Below, in pieces: positions 47,938 to 57,422 of a stretch of 64,000 bases of DNA. The stretch comes from CAZQQU01 sp964595625 (GTDB lineage Bacteria > Bacteroidota > Bacteroidia > Flavobacteriales > Flavobacteriaceae): assembly GCA_964595625.1 (NCBI GenBank), contig CAZQQU010000003.1:186001-250000 (forward strand), read 5' to 3'. The translations under genes were made by a program, and so were the position numbers. The notes below the pieces were generated by a model that did no database searches, had not been told where the DNA came from, and saw only the letters and a program-made list of their open reading frames with translations. Every line of letters starts with the position of its first letter. Position 1 is the first letter of the stretch.

Positions 47938-47959
47938 ATGCCCTTCCCCGGAAGGGCAT
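47938..47959 (+). terminator. Rho-independent terminator after the PPIase gene
   Basis: Stem ATGCCCTT/AAGGGCAT, extended by two C-G pairs, followed by eight Ts. It closes the coaX-to-PPIase run. Confidence 0.92.
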
Positions 47960-48007
47960 TTTTTTTAATAGTAACTGAGTAAGGTAAATGGTTAACTGAT
48001 TTTGTTG

Positions 48008-48015
48008 TACTTTTG
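48008..48015 (+). promoter_or_regulatory. TAnnTTTG promoter box of lpxB
   Basis: TACTTTTG ends 15 bases before the lpxB ATG. An upstream TTG at the consensus distance is not obvious. Confidence 0.45.
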
Positions 48016-48030
48016 GAGTAATCGTAACCT

Positions 48031-49143
48031 ATGAAATACTACATCATAGCCGGAGAAGCTTCGGGTGATTTGCATGCCGCCAATCTAATGAAGTCGTTAA
48101 AAAAATACGACTCAGACGCGGTTTTTCGATTTTGGGGGGGCGATTTGATGCAGGCTCAAGGCGGAACATTGGTTAAACACTATCGAGAATTAGCTTTTAT
48201 GGGCTTTACCGAAGTGTTATTCAACTTAAAAACTATCCTTAAAAACATTCGGTTTTGTAAACTAGACATCGATGAATTCCAACCCGATGTAGTTGTTTTT
48301 GTAGATTATCCCGGGTTTAATATGCGGATTGCCAAGTGGGCCAAAAAGCGGGGTTATAAAACCCATTATTATATATCGCCACAGATCTGGGCTTGGAAAG
48401 AAGGACGTATCAAAGCTATCAAACGGGATGTGGATGCAATGTATGTTATTCTTCCTTTTGAAAAAGATTTTTATGAAAAAAAGCACAAGTTTCCCGTGCA
48501 CTTTGTAGGTCATCCCCTGATAGATGCTGTCTATGAACACCCGATGGTTAATCCCGAAAACTTTAGACAAAAAAACGGTTTAGACCACCGTCACATTATT
48601 GCCCTATTACCCGGAAGCAGAAAGCAAGAAATTAAAAAAATGCTTTCGGTCATGTTGAGTATAACCGCAGATTTTACCGACTATCAATTTGTAATTGCCG
48701 GAGCTCCCAATCAGAGTGAAGACTTTTATAAACCCTTTATAAAAGATGAAAATGTACATCTATTGCTCAATCAAACATACGATTTATTGAGTGTTTCCTA
48801 TGCGGCTGTAGTTACTTCAGGAACTGCCACCTTGGAAACAGCACTCTTTAAGGTTCCGGAAGTTGTGTGTTATAAAGGAAGTCGGATTTCTTACGAAATA
48901 GCAAAAAGAGTAATACATTTGCAGTATATATCTTTGGTAAATCTTATTTTAAACAAAAAAGCGGTCGTGGAGTTGATTCAAAATGATTTTACGACCCAGC
49001 GATTAAAAGAGGAGTTACAAGCACTCTTAGAGGACTATCGCCGTGCAGTTCTTTTTTTAGATTACTACGATTTAGAAAAAATGCTGGGCGGAAAAGGAGC
49101 TAGTGATAACACGGCTCGATTGATTTACGAAAGCTTACAATAA
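48031..49143 (+). CDS. lpxB: Lipid-A-disaccharide synthase
   Basis: A 370-residue GT-B glycosyltransferase (family GT19). Visible motifs: YYIIAGEASGDLH at the N-terminus, VFVDYPGFNMR, YYISPQIWAWKEGR, VGHPLID and LLPGSRKQEI. It joins UDP-diacylglucosamine and lipid X to make the lipid A disaccharide at the inner membrane. An NlpC/P60 gene follows 7 bases later. Together with lptC this places LPS synthesis and export close together. Confidence 0.97.
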   Translation: MKYYIIAGEASGDLHAANLMKSLKKYDSDAVFRFWGGDLMQAQGGTLVKHYRELAFMGFTEVLFNLKTILKNIRFCKLDIDEFQPDVVVFVDYPGFNMRIAKWAKKRGYKTHYYISPQIWAWKEGRIKAIKRDVDAMYVILPFEKDFYEKKHKFPVHFVGHPLIDAVYEHPMVNPENFRQKNGLDHRHIIALLPGSRKQEIKKMLSVMLSITADFTDYQFVIAGAPNQSEDFYKPFIKDENVHLLLNQTYDLLSVSYAAVVTSGTATLETALFKVPEVVCYKGSRISYEIAKRVIHLQYISLVNLILNKKAVVELIQNDFTTQRLKEELQALLEDYRRAVLFLDYYDLEKMLGGKGASDNTARLIYESLQ

Positions 49144-49150
49144 TTTTTTG

Positions 49151-49747
49151 GTGAAAAAAGTTGTTTTATTCATATTAATCGGGTGGTTGTTGGGGGCATG
49201 TGATGCCACCAAATCCTCCTCATCCATCAAAAAATCCACTGCAAATACGATTCCTAAAGATCAATATAACAAGAACATCAACAAAGATGTCATTAAATAT
49301 ACGGATCCTAAAGAAGTGGTTTGGGAGGAGGAGCAAGCTGTTGAGTCGGAAGAAATTCCGGTGAGTTTAAAAATTCAAAATATTGTGGAGATTGCCAAAT
49401 CGTTCCACGGTACTCCCTATAGATTGGGAGGTACTACTCAAAAAGGAATGGATTGCTCAGGATTAGTATATGTTTCATTTAAAGAGGAAGACATACTTCT
49501 ACCAAGAAGTTCTCACGAAATCGCCAAACAAGGAATTAAAATTTCATTAGATCAAGTAACTGTAGGCGATTTGTTGTTTTTTAAAACCAACGGACGCAAA
49601 CAAATCAATCATGTGGGGTTGGTGGTGGATGTTTACCCAGGTAAAGTGTTGTTTATTCACTCTTCCACTTCCCAAGGAGTTATTATTTCGTCTTTAGACG
49701 AAACCTATTGGCACCGGGCTTTTGCAGAGGCAAGAAGAATTATTTAG
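49151..49747 (+). CDS. NlpC/P60 family cysteine peptidase (C40), lipoprotein
   Basis: About 198 residues from the GTG at 49151 (a TTG at 49148 is the alternative). The lipobox LLGAC (Cys near residue 17) predicts a lipoprotein. The NlpC/P60 catalytic Cys is in GMDCSGLVY and the His in INHVGLVVD. The domain is preceded by a low-complexity Ser/Lys/Glu linker. It should cut the peptide side of murein. It ends 8 bases inside the convergent DUF5995 gene. Confidence 0.93.
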   Translation: MKKVVLFILIGWLLGACDATKSSSSIKKSTANTIPKDQYNKNINKDVIKYTDPKEVVWEEEQAVESEEIPVSLKIQNIVEIAKSFHGTPYRLGGTTQKGMDCSGLVYVSFKEEDILLPRSSHEIAKQGIKISLDQVTVGDLLFFKTNGRKQINHVGLVVDVYPGKVLFIHSSTSQGVIISSLDETYWHRAFAEARRII

Positions 49748-50492
49748 TTCGTACTATATCTTCCAATATTTCCATATTTCGAGTATCGGATCGAAATTCA
49801 AAAAACCGAATAATAGTCAATATAAAGCCCAACCATTTTCCCGGCTGGGTGAGTTGATCGGCCAAGGCGGCAATTTTTTTATCTCGCGTCGCTATATCAA
49901 CCGCTTGTTGCTTACTTAGGTGGTATTCTCCAGCAAATTTCCAGGCACCTTCCCGAGCTATTCCGATGCTAAAATTGAGAAACATTTCGTCTTTGCCTTT
50001 TGCTAACTGAATGAGCCACCCAAATAGAGGCGAGATTTTAGAAATATTGGCTTTTACGCCATCCACTAAAGAAGCTAGAGTGATATTAATACTGTCAAAA
50101 TCGTTTTTGAGGCGCTCGATAGACTCTCCCCGAACTGTTTCTGAAGCGGCAATTCCCAAATCAAGATTAATATGGGCATTAATTCCTAAAAATAAATGTT
50201 GTAAAACCAGGTGTTTCGAATGCTCCGCTGCGTCAAAGGTTCGTTGCCAACTTTCGGTCGTCGGTAAACCCTTGCTATAAGCTTCAAAAGCTTCGATATA
50301 ACGGGTAGCAAATAATACGTCTAGCTTTTCCATGCGGGGATTGTCTTCAAATGCACCGGCTAGAATGCCGTTTTTTATTTCTCGAGTAACATGTCTATAA
50401 AGTATGGCAAAATACCCCATACGTAAATTTTCTCGCTTGCATTTTTCTACTATTTCGTCCAATCGGTCAATCACTTGGTCAATAGTGGTCAT
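49740..50492 (-). CDS. DUF5995 family protein
   Basis: A 250-residue, mostly helical, soluble protein. The family pattern is present: ATRYIEAFEAY, SWQRTFDAAE and LVLQHLFLGINAHINLDLGIAA. There is no signal peptide. DUF5995 has no proven function that I know; the conserved His-rich helix (QHLFLGINAHINLD) suggests metal or cofactor binding. It interrupts the lpxB-C40-comEC order familiar from related genomes. Confidence 0.88.
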   Translation of the reverse strand: MTTIDQVIDRLDEIVEKCKRENLRMGYFAILYRHVTREIKNGILAGAFEDNPRMEKLDVLFATRYIEAFEAYSKGLPTTESWQRTFDAAEHSKHLVLQHLFLGINAHINLDLGIAASETVRGESIERLKNDFDSINITLASLVDGVKANISKISPLFGWLIQLAKGKDEMFLNFSIGIAREGAWKFAGEYHLSKQQAVDIATRDKKIAALADQLTQPGKWLGFILTIIRFFEFRSDTRNMEILEDIVRTK

Positions 50493-50556
50493 GGGTGTTG
50501 GTTTTAGTTGGTTTAGGTACTATGTTGCTTGGAAACACTAATCTATTAATGAAAAA

Positions 50557-50603
50557 GTGCTATTCTTAAAACCTTCATAGGGGTTGGTTTATAAGAATAG
50601 CAC
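50557..50603 (-). terminator. Terminator after the S9 peptidase gene
   Basis: A 12-bp perfect stem (GTGCTATTCTTA / TAAGAATAGCAC) with a 23-base loop. On the minus strand it is followed by five Ts. It lies 31 bases after the S9 stop codon. Confidence 0.85.
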
Positions 50604-50633
50604 TCACTATTTATATTATGATGGGTTAGACAA

Positions 50634-52538
50634 CTATAGCGTTTCTTTTAACCATCTAAAAAACTCATGTTGCCATACCAAGCCGTTTTGGGGTTTTAAA
50701 ATCCAGTGATTTTCATCCGGAAAATATACAAAGCGACTTGTAATTCCTTTTTGTTGTAATAACTGAAAAGCTTCTTGACCTTGACCAATAGGAACGCGAT
50801 AGTCTTTCTCGCCGTGGATAATTAACATGGGGGTATCCCAACGGTCTGCCAGTTTAATTGGGTTAAAATCAGCATAGGTTTTCTGTGCGGCTGTATTGTC
50901 TTTTTCCCAGTAAGCACCCCCGATGTCCCAATTTACAAAAAACAGCTCTTCGGTAGTACCGTACATACTTTCCAAGTTAAAAACCCCGGCATGGGCAATA
51001 AAGGTTTTAAACCGTTTGTTGTGAATTCCGGCTAGATAAAACGCCGAATATCCTCCAAAACTCGCACCAACGGCACCGAGACGTTCTTGATCTACATAAC
51101 TTTCTTGTGAGATGGCATCAATGGCTGATAGATAATCCCGCATGGTTTGTCCGCCCCAGTCTTTACTAATTTGTTCGTTCCATGCTACACCGTGCCCAGG
51201 CATGCCCCGTCGGTTAGGAGCCACCACGATGTATCCATTGGCCGCCATCAGTTGGAAATTCCATCTAAAAGAATAAAACTGGCTCAGCGCACTTTGAGGT
51301 CCCCCTTGTAAGTACAACAAAGTGGGGTATTTTTTTTGGGGGTCAAAGTTGGGTGGGAAAATCACCCAAACCAGCATTTGTTTACCATCGGATGTAGTTA
51401 CCCATCGTTTTTCAACCGGGCTCAACGAGATGCTTTTGTAATAATCGGTGTTGACGTGAGTGAGTTGAAGCCAGATTTTTTTCTTTAAATCAAATGAATA
51501 AATCTCTGCAGCATGGTTAAAATCTGTACGAGTTAAGATAATTTTATCGTTGGTAAATCCTACTATGCCGGTTACATCAAAATCTCCTTCGGTAACTTGA
51601 TTAACCACCGGTAAAGCCTTAGTACTGCCGGGATAATTAACTTCAAATAATTGTACCGTGCCTTGATGAGCTGCCGTAAAATATATTTTTTTGCCATCAG
51701 GAGACCATTGATAGGAATTTACTGAACCATCCCACAATTGGGTTAAATTTTTAACTTGACCATTCACTTGAACTACCAGGTCGTTTTTGTCGGCTTCATA
51801 GCCGGCTTGTTTCATTTGTAACCAAGCCAGCACCCCTTGGGATGAAAACTGAGGATGGGTATCATAACCGGGATTGTTAGCGGTTAAATTTTCGGTTTTT
51901 TTGGTTTCTAAATGGTATGCATAAATATCGGTATTGGTGCTGTTGGCATATTCCGTACCCACTAATTTTTTACTTACATATAAAATTTGTTTACTGTCGG
52001 GATGCCATATATAGTCACTAGCTCCACCAAAAGGTTGAGTAGGAGAGTGATAGGGTTGTCCTTCTAAAATATCTACCCCGGTCGATTCTACTTGATTGAG
52101 TTTGTAAAATACGTGGTTGTAGGTTCCATCGGCGTACGTATCCCAATGACGGTAACCCAAAGCATCATAAATTTGAACGGTTGATTTATCCAGATTGGGA
52201 TAAAAGTCATTCCCATATACGGGAGTCAATTTCACAGCTTCGTGGTAAAGTATATATTTTCCGTCTGGAGAAATTTTGGGATTGTCTAAGAGGGATTGAT
52301 AATCAGTAATTTCTTGAGCATTTCCACCGGTTACGGGTACTGTATAGACTTTGCTGGTAAAGCTATTGTCGGCTATTGATGGGGTAGTAACCCGGTACAC
52401 GACAGATTTTCCATCTTTCGAAATTCCTAAAGCTGAAACCCTTCCCAGTTCCCATAATGCTTCGGGGGTCAGTACTTGTTGTGCAAAGACGTTCGCCAAA
52501 AAGAAGAGGAAGCCCCATAAAGTAAATAGTTTTTTCAT
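50634..52538 (-). CDS. S9 family peptidase (prolyl-oligopeptidase / acylaminoacyl-peptidase type), secreted
   Basis: 634 residues from the ATG at 52538, which begins a signal peptide (MKKLFTLWGFLFFLANVFAQ). The N-terminal half is a beta-propeller with WD40-like WSPDGKKIYF and ISPDGKYILY repeats. The C-terminal alpha/beta hydrolase has the nucleophile in GASFGG (about residue 490), Asp in IHGEKDYRVP and His in DENHWI. It cleaves short peptides in the periplasm. It has its own promoter and terminator, so it is monocistronic. Confidence 0.95.
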   Translation of the reverse strand: MKKLFTLWGFLFFLANVFAQQVLTPEALWELGRVSALGISKDGKSVVYRVTTPSIADNSFTSKVYTVPVTGGNAQEITDYQSLLDNPKISPDGKYILYHEAVKLTPVYGNDFYPNLDKSTVQIYDALGYRHWDTYADGTYNHVFYKLNQVESTGVDILEGQPYHSPTQPFGGASDYIWHPDSKQILYVSKKLVGTEYANSTNTDIYAYHLETKKTENLTANNPGYDTHPQFSSQGVLAWLQMKQAGYEADKNDLVVQVNGQVKNLTQLWDGSVNSYQWSPDGKKIYFTAAHQGTVQLFEVNYPGSTKALPVVNQVTEGDFDVTGIVGFTNDKIILTRTDFNHAAEIYSFDLKKKIWLQLTHVNTDYYKSISLSPVEKRWVTTSDGKQMLVWVIFPPNFDPQKKYPTLLYLQGGPQSALSQFYSFRWNFQLMAANGYIVVAPNRRGMPGHGVAWNEQISKDWGGQTMRDYLSAIDAISQESYVDQERLGAVGASFGGYSAFYLAGIHNKRFKTFIAHAGVFNLESMYGTTEELFFVNWDIGGAYWEKDNTAAQKTYADFNPIKLADRWDTPMLIIHGEKDYRVPIGQGQEAFQLLQQKGITSRFVYFPDENHWILKPQNGLVWQHEFFRWLKETL

Positions 52539-52596
52539 CGCAAATGTTATCAAGTGATTTTTTGTTACTAACTGTTTTTTTTATACATTAGAAACT

Positions 52597-52627
52597 CAAA
52601 GATATTAAAACCCTTTTTGTAGGCCAA
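52597..52627 (-). promoter_or_regulatory. Bacteroidota-type promoter of the S9 peptidase gene
   Basis: On the minus strand: TTG (52627-52625), 20 bases, TATCTTTG (52604-52597). It implies a 5' leader of about 50 bases before the ATG at 52538. Confidence 0.65.
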
Positions 52628-52657
52628 CTCTCAATAGTAAAAAACTGTGGCTGGAAG

Positions 52658-54721
52658 GTGAAGTGGGCGAATTTTACATTGTTTAAGCTGTTGGTACCCT
52701 TGCTGGTGGGTATAGTGTTTGGCCGCGCAGGGTGGCTTCCATGGCCGCTATCGCTGTGGGTTTTACTTCTCGCTATTTTTTTATTGGTAATTGTAGGTTA
52801 TTGGGCTAACAAGCAGCTTTTTCAACGGGTTTATTTTGGATGTTTGGCCTATGCTTGTTTTTTTCTTATCGGATTCGTATTATACCAAATTCATCAGCCC
52901 TATAACCATCCCCTTCATTATCTCAAAAGTATTCCAACCACTGATAGTATTTGGGTGCAAGTCCAAATCCGTTCTGTACTCCGCTCGGACCGATACAACG
53001 AAAAATATTTAGCTCATTGTGTAGCCCTAAATGGGGAGCGGCTCAGTGGAAAAATACTGCTACAAGTGGCTCGTGACAGTAGTATGTCTGTATTAGATGT
53101 AGACGAACAGCTGTTGTTTAAAGGTAGGTTGGAAGAGATTCATAGTCCCAAAAATCCCTATGGTTTTGACTACGCAGCCTATATGCGAAACCAAGGGGTG
53201 TATCATCAAATACGTATTCAACAGCCGGAATTAATGGACCGAAAAACGGGAAGAAAAACTTGGTTGGGTAGAGCGCATTATTTTCGAACAAAAATTACTC
53301 AAAAGCTAGAAGAAAATGGCTTTTCGTCGGATAATATTGCTATAATTAACGCCTTGTTATTAGGGCAACAACAAGATATTTCATCAGAAATATACAAGAA
53401 TTATGCCGCAGCAGGTGTGGTACATATACTGTCGGTTTCTGGTTTGCATGTCGGGATTTTAATGTTGTTGTTACAGTTTGTTTTTTCTTGGATGGACACC
53501 CGATTTAAAAAAGGTAGAGAAATCAAAATGGTCATCATTATATTGTTATTGTGGGTATTTGCAATGATTGCTGGTTTATCGCCTCCGGTCTTGCGTTCTG
53601 TAACTATGTTTTCATTTATTGTTATCGCTCTTCACTTAAAAAGACGTACCTCTACTTTTTCGGGATTAGCGGCTTCGGCGGTAGTATTGTTAGTTTTTAA
53701 CCCCTCCATACTTTTTAATATAGGATTTCAGCTAAGTTACTTAGCGGTTTGGGGTATTTTACTTATTCACCCGATGTTGACCCCGCTCTATAAGCCCAAA
53801 ACTTGGGTTGATAAATCGGCTTGGGGAAATATTACGGTTAGTTCGTCTGCCCAACTAGGAGTACTGCCGTTAACCCTGTATTATTTTAATCAATTTCCAG
53901 GTTTGTATTTACTAAGTAATTTAATTATCATTCCCTTCACGGGACTGCTGTTGGGTGGTGGCATTTTGGTAATTGGCTTAGCTCTCTTGGATCTACTTCC
54001 GCAAGGGATAGCTGATGGTTACCAGTACATCATATTGACACTCAATAAGCTGGTCGCATGGATTGCGCAACGCGAAAGTTTTTTATTCGACCAAATCCCT
54101 TTTTCATTCAGCCAAATGTGGGTTGGCTATGTTGTACTTTGGTATTTAATAGTTTTTTTGATTCGGAAGTCGTATGTGAGTTTACTTAGGTGGTTATTAG
54201 CGGTATTATTTTTTCAAGGAGTTGTTTTTTACGATACTATTCAAAAGGAAAGAAGTAGTCAGTGGGTGGTATTTCACAAAAGTAGAAATAGTATTTGGGG
54301 CATTCGAAGTGGCAGTAACTTGGTGTTGTATTCTGATTTGGAGGAGGCCACTTTAAAATCTTTTGCTTTTTATAAAGATTTTGTCACGCATGAGCGGATT
54401 AGAAATGTCGGTTTCCAGCCGCATAAATCGGGCGAGTTTGTTTGGAAAGGGTATCGTATCTGGCTACTGGATAGTACGTTGACACAGCCCATCGGTGCCC
54501 CTCCGGATGTGTTGGTGCTAACTCAAAACCCTACATTAAATTTAGATCGGTTGACAGATTCCATACAACCCCAGTATATACTGGCCGATGGTAGCAATTA
54601 CAAAAGTTATGTACATCGCTGGCAAGAGACAGCTCGTCAAAAAAAAATCCCTTTTCATTATACAGCTGAACAGGGATTTTTTAGACTAGATTTGAATGCA
54701 ATTACTCCTGAAAAGTACTGA
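52658..54721 (+). CDS. comEC: ComEC/Rec2 family DNA-uptake channel protein
   Basis: About 687 residues from a GTG start. The N-terminal helices and DUF4131 part are followed by the competence domain (ALLLGQQQDIS, AAAGVVHILSVSGLHVGIL, IAGLSPPVLRSVTMF). The C-terminal part after residue 540 resembles the metallo-beta-lactamase domain of other ComEC proteins but shows no HxHxDH metal motif, so it is probably not a nuclease. It carries single-stranded DNA across the inner membrane during transformation. dprA is present elsewhere in the window. The 3' end overlaps the convergent thioredoxin-like gene by 20 bases. Confidence 0.93.
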   Translation: MKWANFTLFKLLVPLLVGIVFGRAGWLPWPLSLWVLLLAIFLLVIVGYWANKQLFQRVYFGCLAYACFFLIGFVLYQIHQPYNHPLHYLKSIPTTDSIWVQVQIRSVLRSDRYNEKYLAHCVALNGERLSGKILLQVARDSSMSVLDVDEQLLFKGRLEEIHSPKNPYGFDYAAYMRNQGVYHQIRIQQPELMDRKTGRKTWLGRAHYFRTKITQKLEENGFSSDNIAIINALLLGQQQDISSEIYKNYAAAGVVHILSVSGLHVGILMLLLQFVFSWMDTRFKKGREIKMVIIILLLWVFAMIAGLSPPVLRSVTMFSFIVIALHLKRRTSTFSGLAASAVVLLVFNPSILFNIGFQLSYLAVWGILLIHPMLTPLYKPKTWVDKSAWGNITVSSSAQLGVLPLTLYYFNQFPGLYLLSNLIIIPFTGLLLGGGILVIGLALLDLLPQGIADGYQYIILTLNKLVAWIAQRESFLFDQIPFSFSQMWVGYVVLWYLIVFLIRKSYVSLLRWLLAVLFFQGVVFYDTIQKERSSQWVVFHKSRNSIWGIRSGSNLVLYSDLEEATLKSFAFYKDFVTHERIRNVGFQPHKSGEFVWKGYRIWLLDSTLTQPIGAPPDVLVLTQNPTLNLDRLTDSIQPQYILADGSNYKSYVHRWQETARQKKIPFHYTAEQGFFRLDLNAITPEKY

Positions 54722-55250
54722 CAAAGTTTTTTTGATATTCCGCCCAAGCTTCGTTGGTCGTAAGTTTTTTGTAATCGTCGTTGGCAATCATTTTTAAAAA
54801 TATTTCAAGTTGTTTGGGTGTCCGATACCCTGAAACCACCTGAATGACATCGCCGGTTTCCGTAAAATACACCAAACTAGGGTATCCTCTCACTCCCAAA
54901 GCTAAAGTAAATTGATGGGTAGCGTTACGCCCTTTTCGGTCGGGTTTAAAATGAGGATTGGTATAGGTGTTCCCTCGATAGGAGATCTCTTCATTTCCTT
55001 CGGCGTTAAATTTTACCGCATAAAAATGTTTGTTTATAAATTTAATTACATCGGGATTGGTAAAGGTGTTTTTATCTAAAGCTTTACACGGGCCACACCA
55101 AGTGGTATAAGCGTCTAAAAAAATTTTTTTAGGTTTTTTCTTTTGTAATTCCAAAGCTTCATTAAATGTCACCCATTTGATCTGTTCTTGTGCCTGTAAG
55201 CTTGAAAAACTGACTATAAGTAAGGTGAAAAGTGCCAAAAATGCTTTCAT
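54702..55250 (-). CDS. Secreted thioredoxin-like protein
   Basis: A 182-residue protein with a signal peptide (cleavage near LQAQ, residue 20). A thioredoxin fold carries the active site WCGPC in DAYTTWCGPCKALDKNTF. A conserved cis-Pro region is seen in RGYPSLVYF. It should reduce or exchange disulfides in the periplasm. It overlaps the comEC end and lies after the POT terminator. Confidence 0.93.
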   Translation of the reverse strand: MKAFLALFTLLIVSFSSLQAQEQIKWVTFNEALELQKKKPKKIFLDAYTTWCGPCKALDKNTFTNPDVIKFINKHFYAVKFNAEGNEEISYRGNTYTNPHFKPDRKGRNATHQFTLALGVRGYPSLVYFTETGDVIQVVSGYRTPKQLEIFLKMIANDDYKKLTTNEAWAEYQKNFVSTFQE

Positions 55251-55277
55251 AGAAATACTATTTTTTTTGTTTGATAC

Positions 55278-55310
55278 AAAAAGCGTTCCGAGATTATCGA
55301 AACGCTTTTT
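55278..55310 (-). terminator. Terminator of the DPP-POT-POT operon
   Basis: A 10-bp perfect stem AAAAAGCGTT/AACGCTTTTT with a 13-base loop and U-rich arm. It lies 21 bases after the stop of the second POT gene on the minus strand. Confidence 0.88.
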
Positions 55311-55331
55311 ATAGGTGTTCCATGAGTTTTA

Positions 55332-57401
55332 TTATCGTACCCCGTGCATCAGTTTTTTAAGGATCGGATTGAGTAAATAAATTAATACACCGGCAACTAA
55401 GGGGACGATGGTAAATATTAAGAAGAAAGCTGACAACGAATATTTTTCAGTGATATTTTCTATTTGTCCTCCCAGAGTTGCGGCCAATTTATTTCCGATG
55501 GCGATAGCTAAGTACCACATACCAAACATCAAGGCGATCATTCGGCCGGGTACTAGTTTAGACACATACGACAACCCGATGGGTGATAAACAGAGTTCTC
55601 CCAAGGTGTGGAATAAATAGGCTAAAATCAGCCAGACCATAGTTACTTTTACTCCTTCGGCCACACCGTGCGAACCGTAAGCCAATAACCCAAAACCGAT
55701 GGCCATGATAATAAAGCCCAAGGCATACTTAGTAGCCGCTGAGGGGTTGTATTTGCTTTCCCACAATTTAGAAAAGAATGAGGCAAATGCAATGATAAAG
55801 AACGAGTTTAATATACTAAACCAAGATACGGTAATCTCTACCCAATCTCCTTTCACTTCAGTAACGGTAGCTTGAATAATTCCATCGGTTTCAGTTTTAC
55901 CTTCTTGGATCATTTGAGCGCCGTGGGCTTGCGCCTTGGCTAAACGATCTTCTCCCAGATAACCAAAAGCTGTGTGGTCTTTATCTTTTGAAATAATAGG
56001 AATCACATCACCAACGGCAAACTGTACATTGGGTTCACCAATGGTAGTCGTAGCTAGAACAACTTCATGGGTGGTGGGCTGATTGGGTTCATATAGAGGA
56101 ATCAACGTACCGTCTTCTAGTTTTTCGGCTTGGTAACTGACTTCGTAAGCACTGGAGTTAAAATCTCGGTTAAGCATCCAAATTCCAGCCCACCATACCA
56201 GTCCAAAACAGATTACCAAGGTGATATTAGAAAATGGGATTTTTTTAAAGGTTTTTTTCCAAAGTAAAAACAACACCCACGTTACAATGAGTAACGGGAT
56301 GATGGTCAGAAGCATATTGATAATTTTAAAGGCAAAAGCATTGCCGTCGAACAATTCTCTTTGAACGCTATCACGGGCAAAGATTATAAGCGATGACGCC
56401 CCTTGTTCAAAACTCATCCAAAAGAATATGGTAAAGAAAGCAAAAATGATAAAGGCTATCATTCGGTCTCTAACTACTTTGGTATAACCCACTAATCGGT
56501 TTACTACCAGTATAATAAATAACAATAAACCGACCAGTACTAGTGTGTTTTGACCTTCTAAAGCTCCTACTTGTAAACTTTTAAATAAATCTATTTTAGC
56601 TATTTTAGACAAGGGGTCGTTAAAGGCATAGAGTAAGCCGATGACCGAAGTAATGGCAATTAAAACTTTGTCTAATGTGGAGAAGGGGTTTCTTTTATCT
56701 TCTTCGTTGGTAGATATTCTAGCAGCTTCTTCGGCTAGTTTTCGTTCCTCTTTATTAGGGACTCCCCCAATTTTTCCAAAGAGTGGTTTAGCAAACCAAA
56801 ACTGAAGAGTTCCTAACAGCATAAAAATTCCGGCTAAACCGAAGCCCCATGACCAGCCCACTCGTTCGGCCAGGTAGCCACAGAGCATCATGCCGAAGAA
56901 AGCACCCGCATTTACCCCCATATAAAATAAGGTATAAGCACCGTCTTTCTTTTCGGGAAGGTCTTTGTACATTTCCGAGATAATCGAAGTAATGGTAGGT
57001 TTAAAAAACCCGGTACCAATCACGATCAGTCCCAGTCCAAAATACAGTGAAAATTCGGTTTCCATTGCCATAAATCCGTGTCCGGCAGTCATAATTATAC
57101 AGCCGATGACAACTGCCCAGCGGTAACCGGTAAAGCGGTCCGCAATAATCCCACCGAGGATAGGTGTGATGTAGAGCAGCATGACATAGGTTCCAAAAAG
57201 TGCTCCGGCATTTTCGGCCGACCATGCCCATCCCGGATTGTATCCAATCAAGGCCATGGTAAGGAAGTTAATCAATAACACACGCATTCCGTAAAACGAA
57301 AAACGCTCCCACATTTCGGTAAAAAATAAAACATACATCCCGGCTGGATGCCCTAAAACTTGGGTTTGAAAAAAAGTGTCTTGCGAAGATTGATTGTTCA
57401 T
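55332..57401 (-). CDS. POT family proton-coupled peptide transporter with large periplasmic insertion
   Basis: The 689-residue protein is long for the family. The POT signatures GGIIADRFTGYRWAVVIG and FYMGVNAGAFFGM are present, and the ExxER-type motif is WERFSFYGMR. Residues about 245-305 hold the extra helix pair HA/HB of many bacterial POTs. Residues about 415-522 form a soluble insertion (QPTTHEVVLATTT, TEVKGDWVEI) between two helices, absent from the neighbouring paralogue. It imports di- and tripeptides with protons. It is the last gene of the operon. Confidence 0.94.
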   Translation of the reverse strand: MNNQSSQDTFFQTQVLGHPAGMYVLFFTEMWERFSFYGMRVLLINFLTMALIGYNPGWAWSAENAGALFGTYVMLLYITPILGGIIADRFTGYRWAVVIGCIIMTAGHGFMAMETEFSLYFGLGLIVIGTGFFKPTITSIISEMYKDLPEKKDGAYTLFYMGVNAGAFFGMMLCGYLAERVGWSWGFGLAGIFMLLGTLQFWFAKPLFGKIGGVPNKEERKLAEEAARISTNEEDKRNPFSTLDKVLIAITSVIGLLYAFNDPLSKIAKIDLFKSLQVGALEGQNTLVLVGLLLFIILVVNRLVGYTKVVRDRMIAFIIFAFFTIFFWMSFEQGASSLIIFARDSVQRELFDGNAFAFKIINMLLTIIPLLIVTWVLFLLWKKTFKKIPFSNITLVICFGLVWWAGIWMLNRDFNSSAYEVSYQAEKLEDGTLIPLYEPNQPTTHEVVLATTTIGEPNVQFAVGDVIPIISKDKDHTAFGYLGEDRLAKAQAHGAQMIQEGKTETDGIIQATVTEVKGDWVEITVSWFSILNSFFIIAFASFFSKLWESKYNPSAATKYALGFIIMAIGFGLLAYGSHGVAEGVKVTMVWLILAYLFHTLGELCLSPIGLSYVSKLVPGRMIALMFGMWYLAIAIGNKLAATLGGQIENITEKYSLSAFFLIFTIVPLVAGVLIYLLNPILKKLMHGVR

Positions 57402-57422
57402 AAGTTGAGTTTTTACAAGAGG

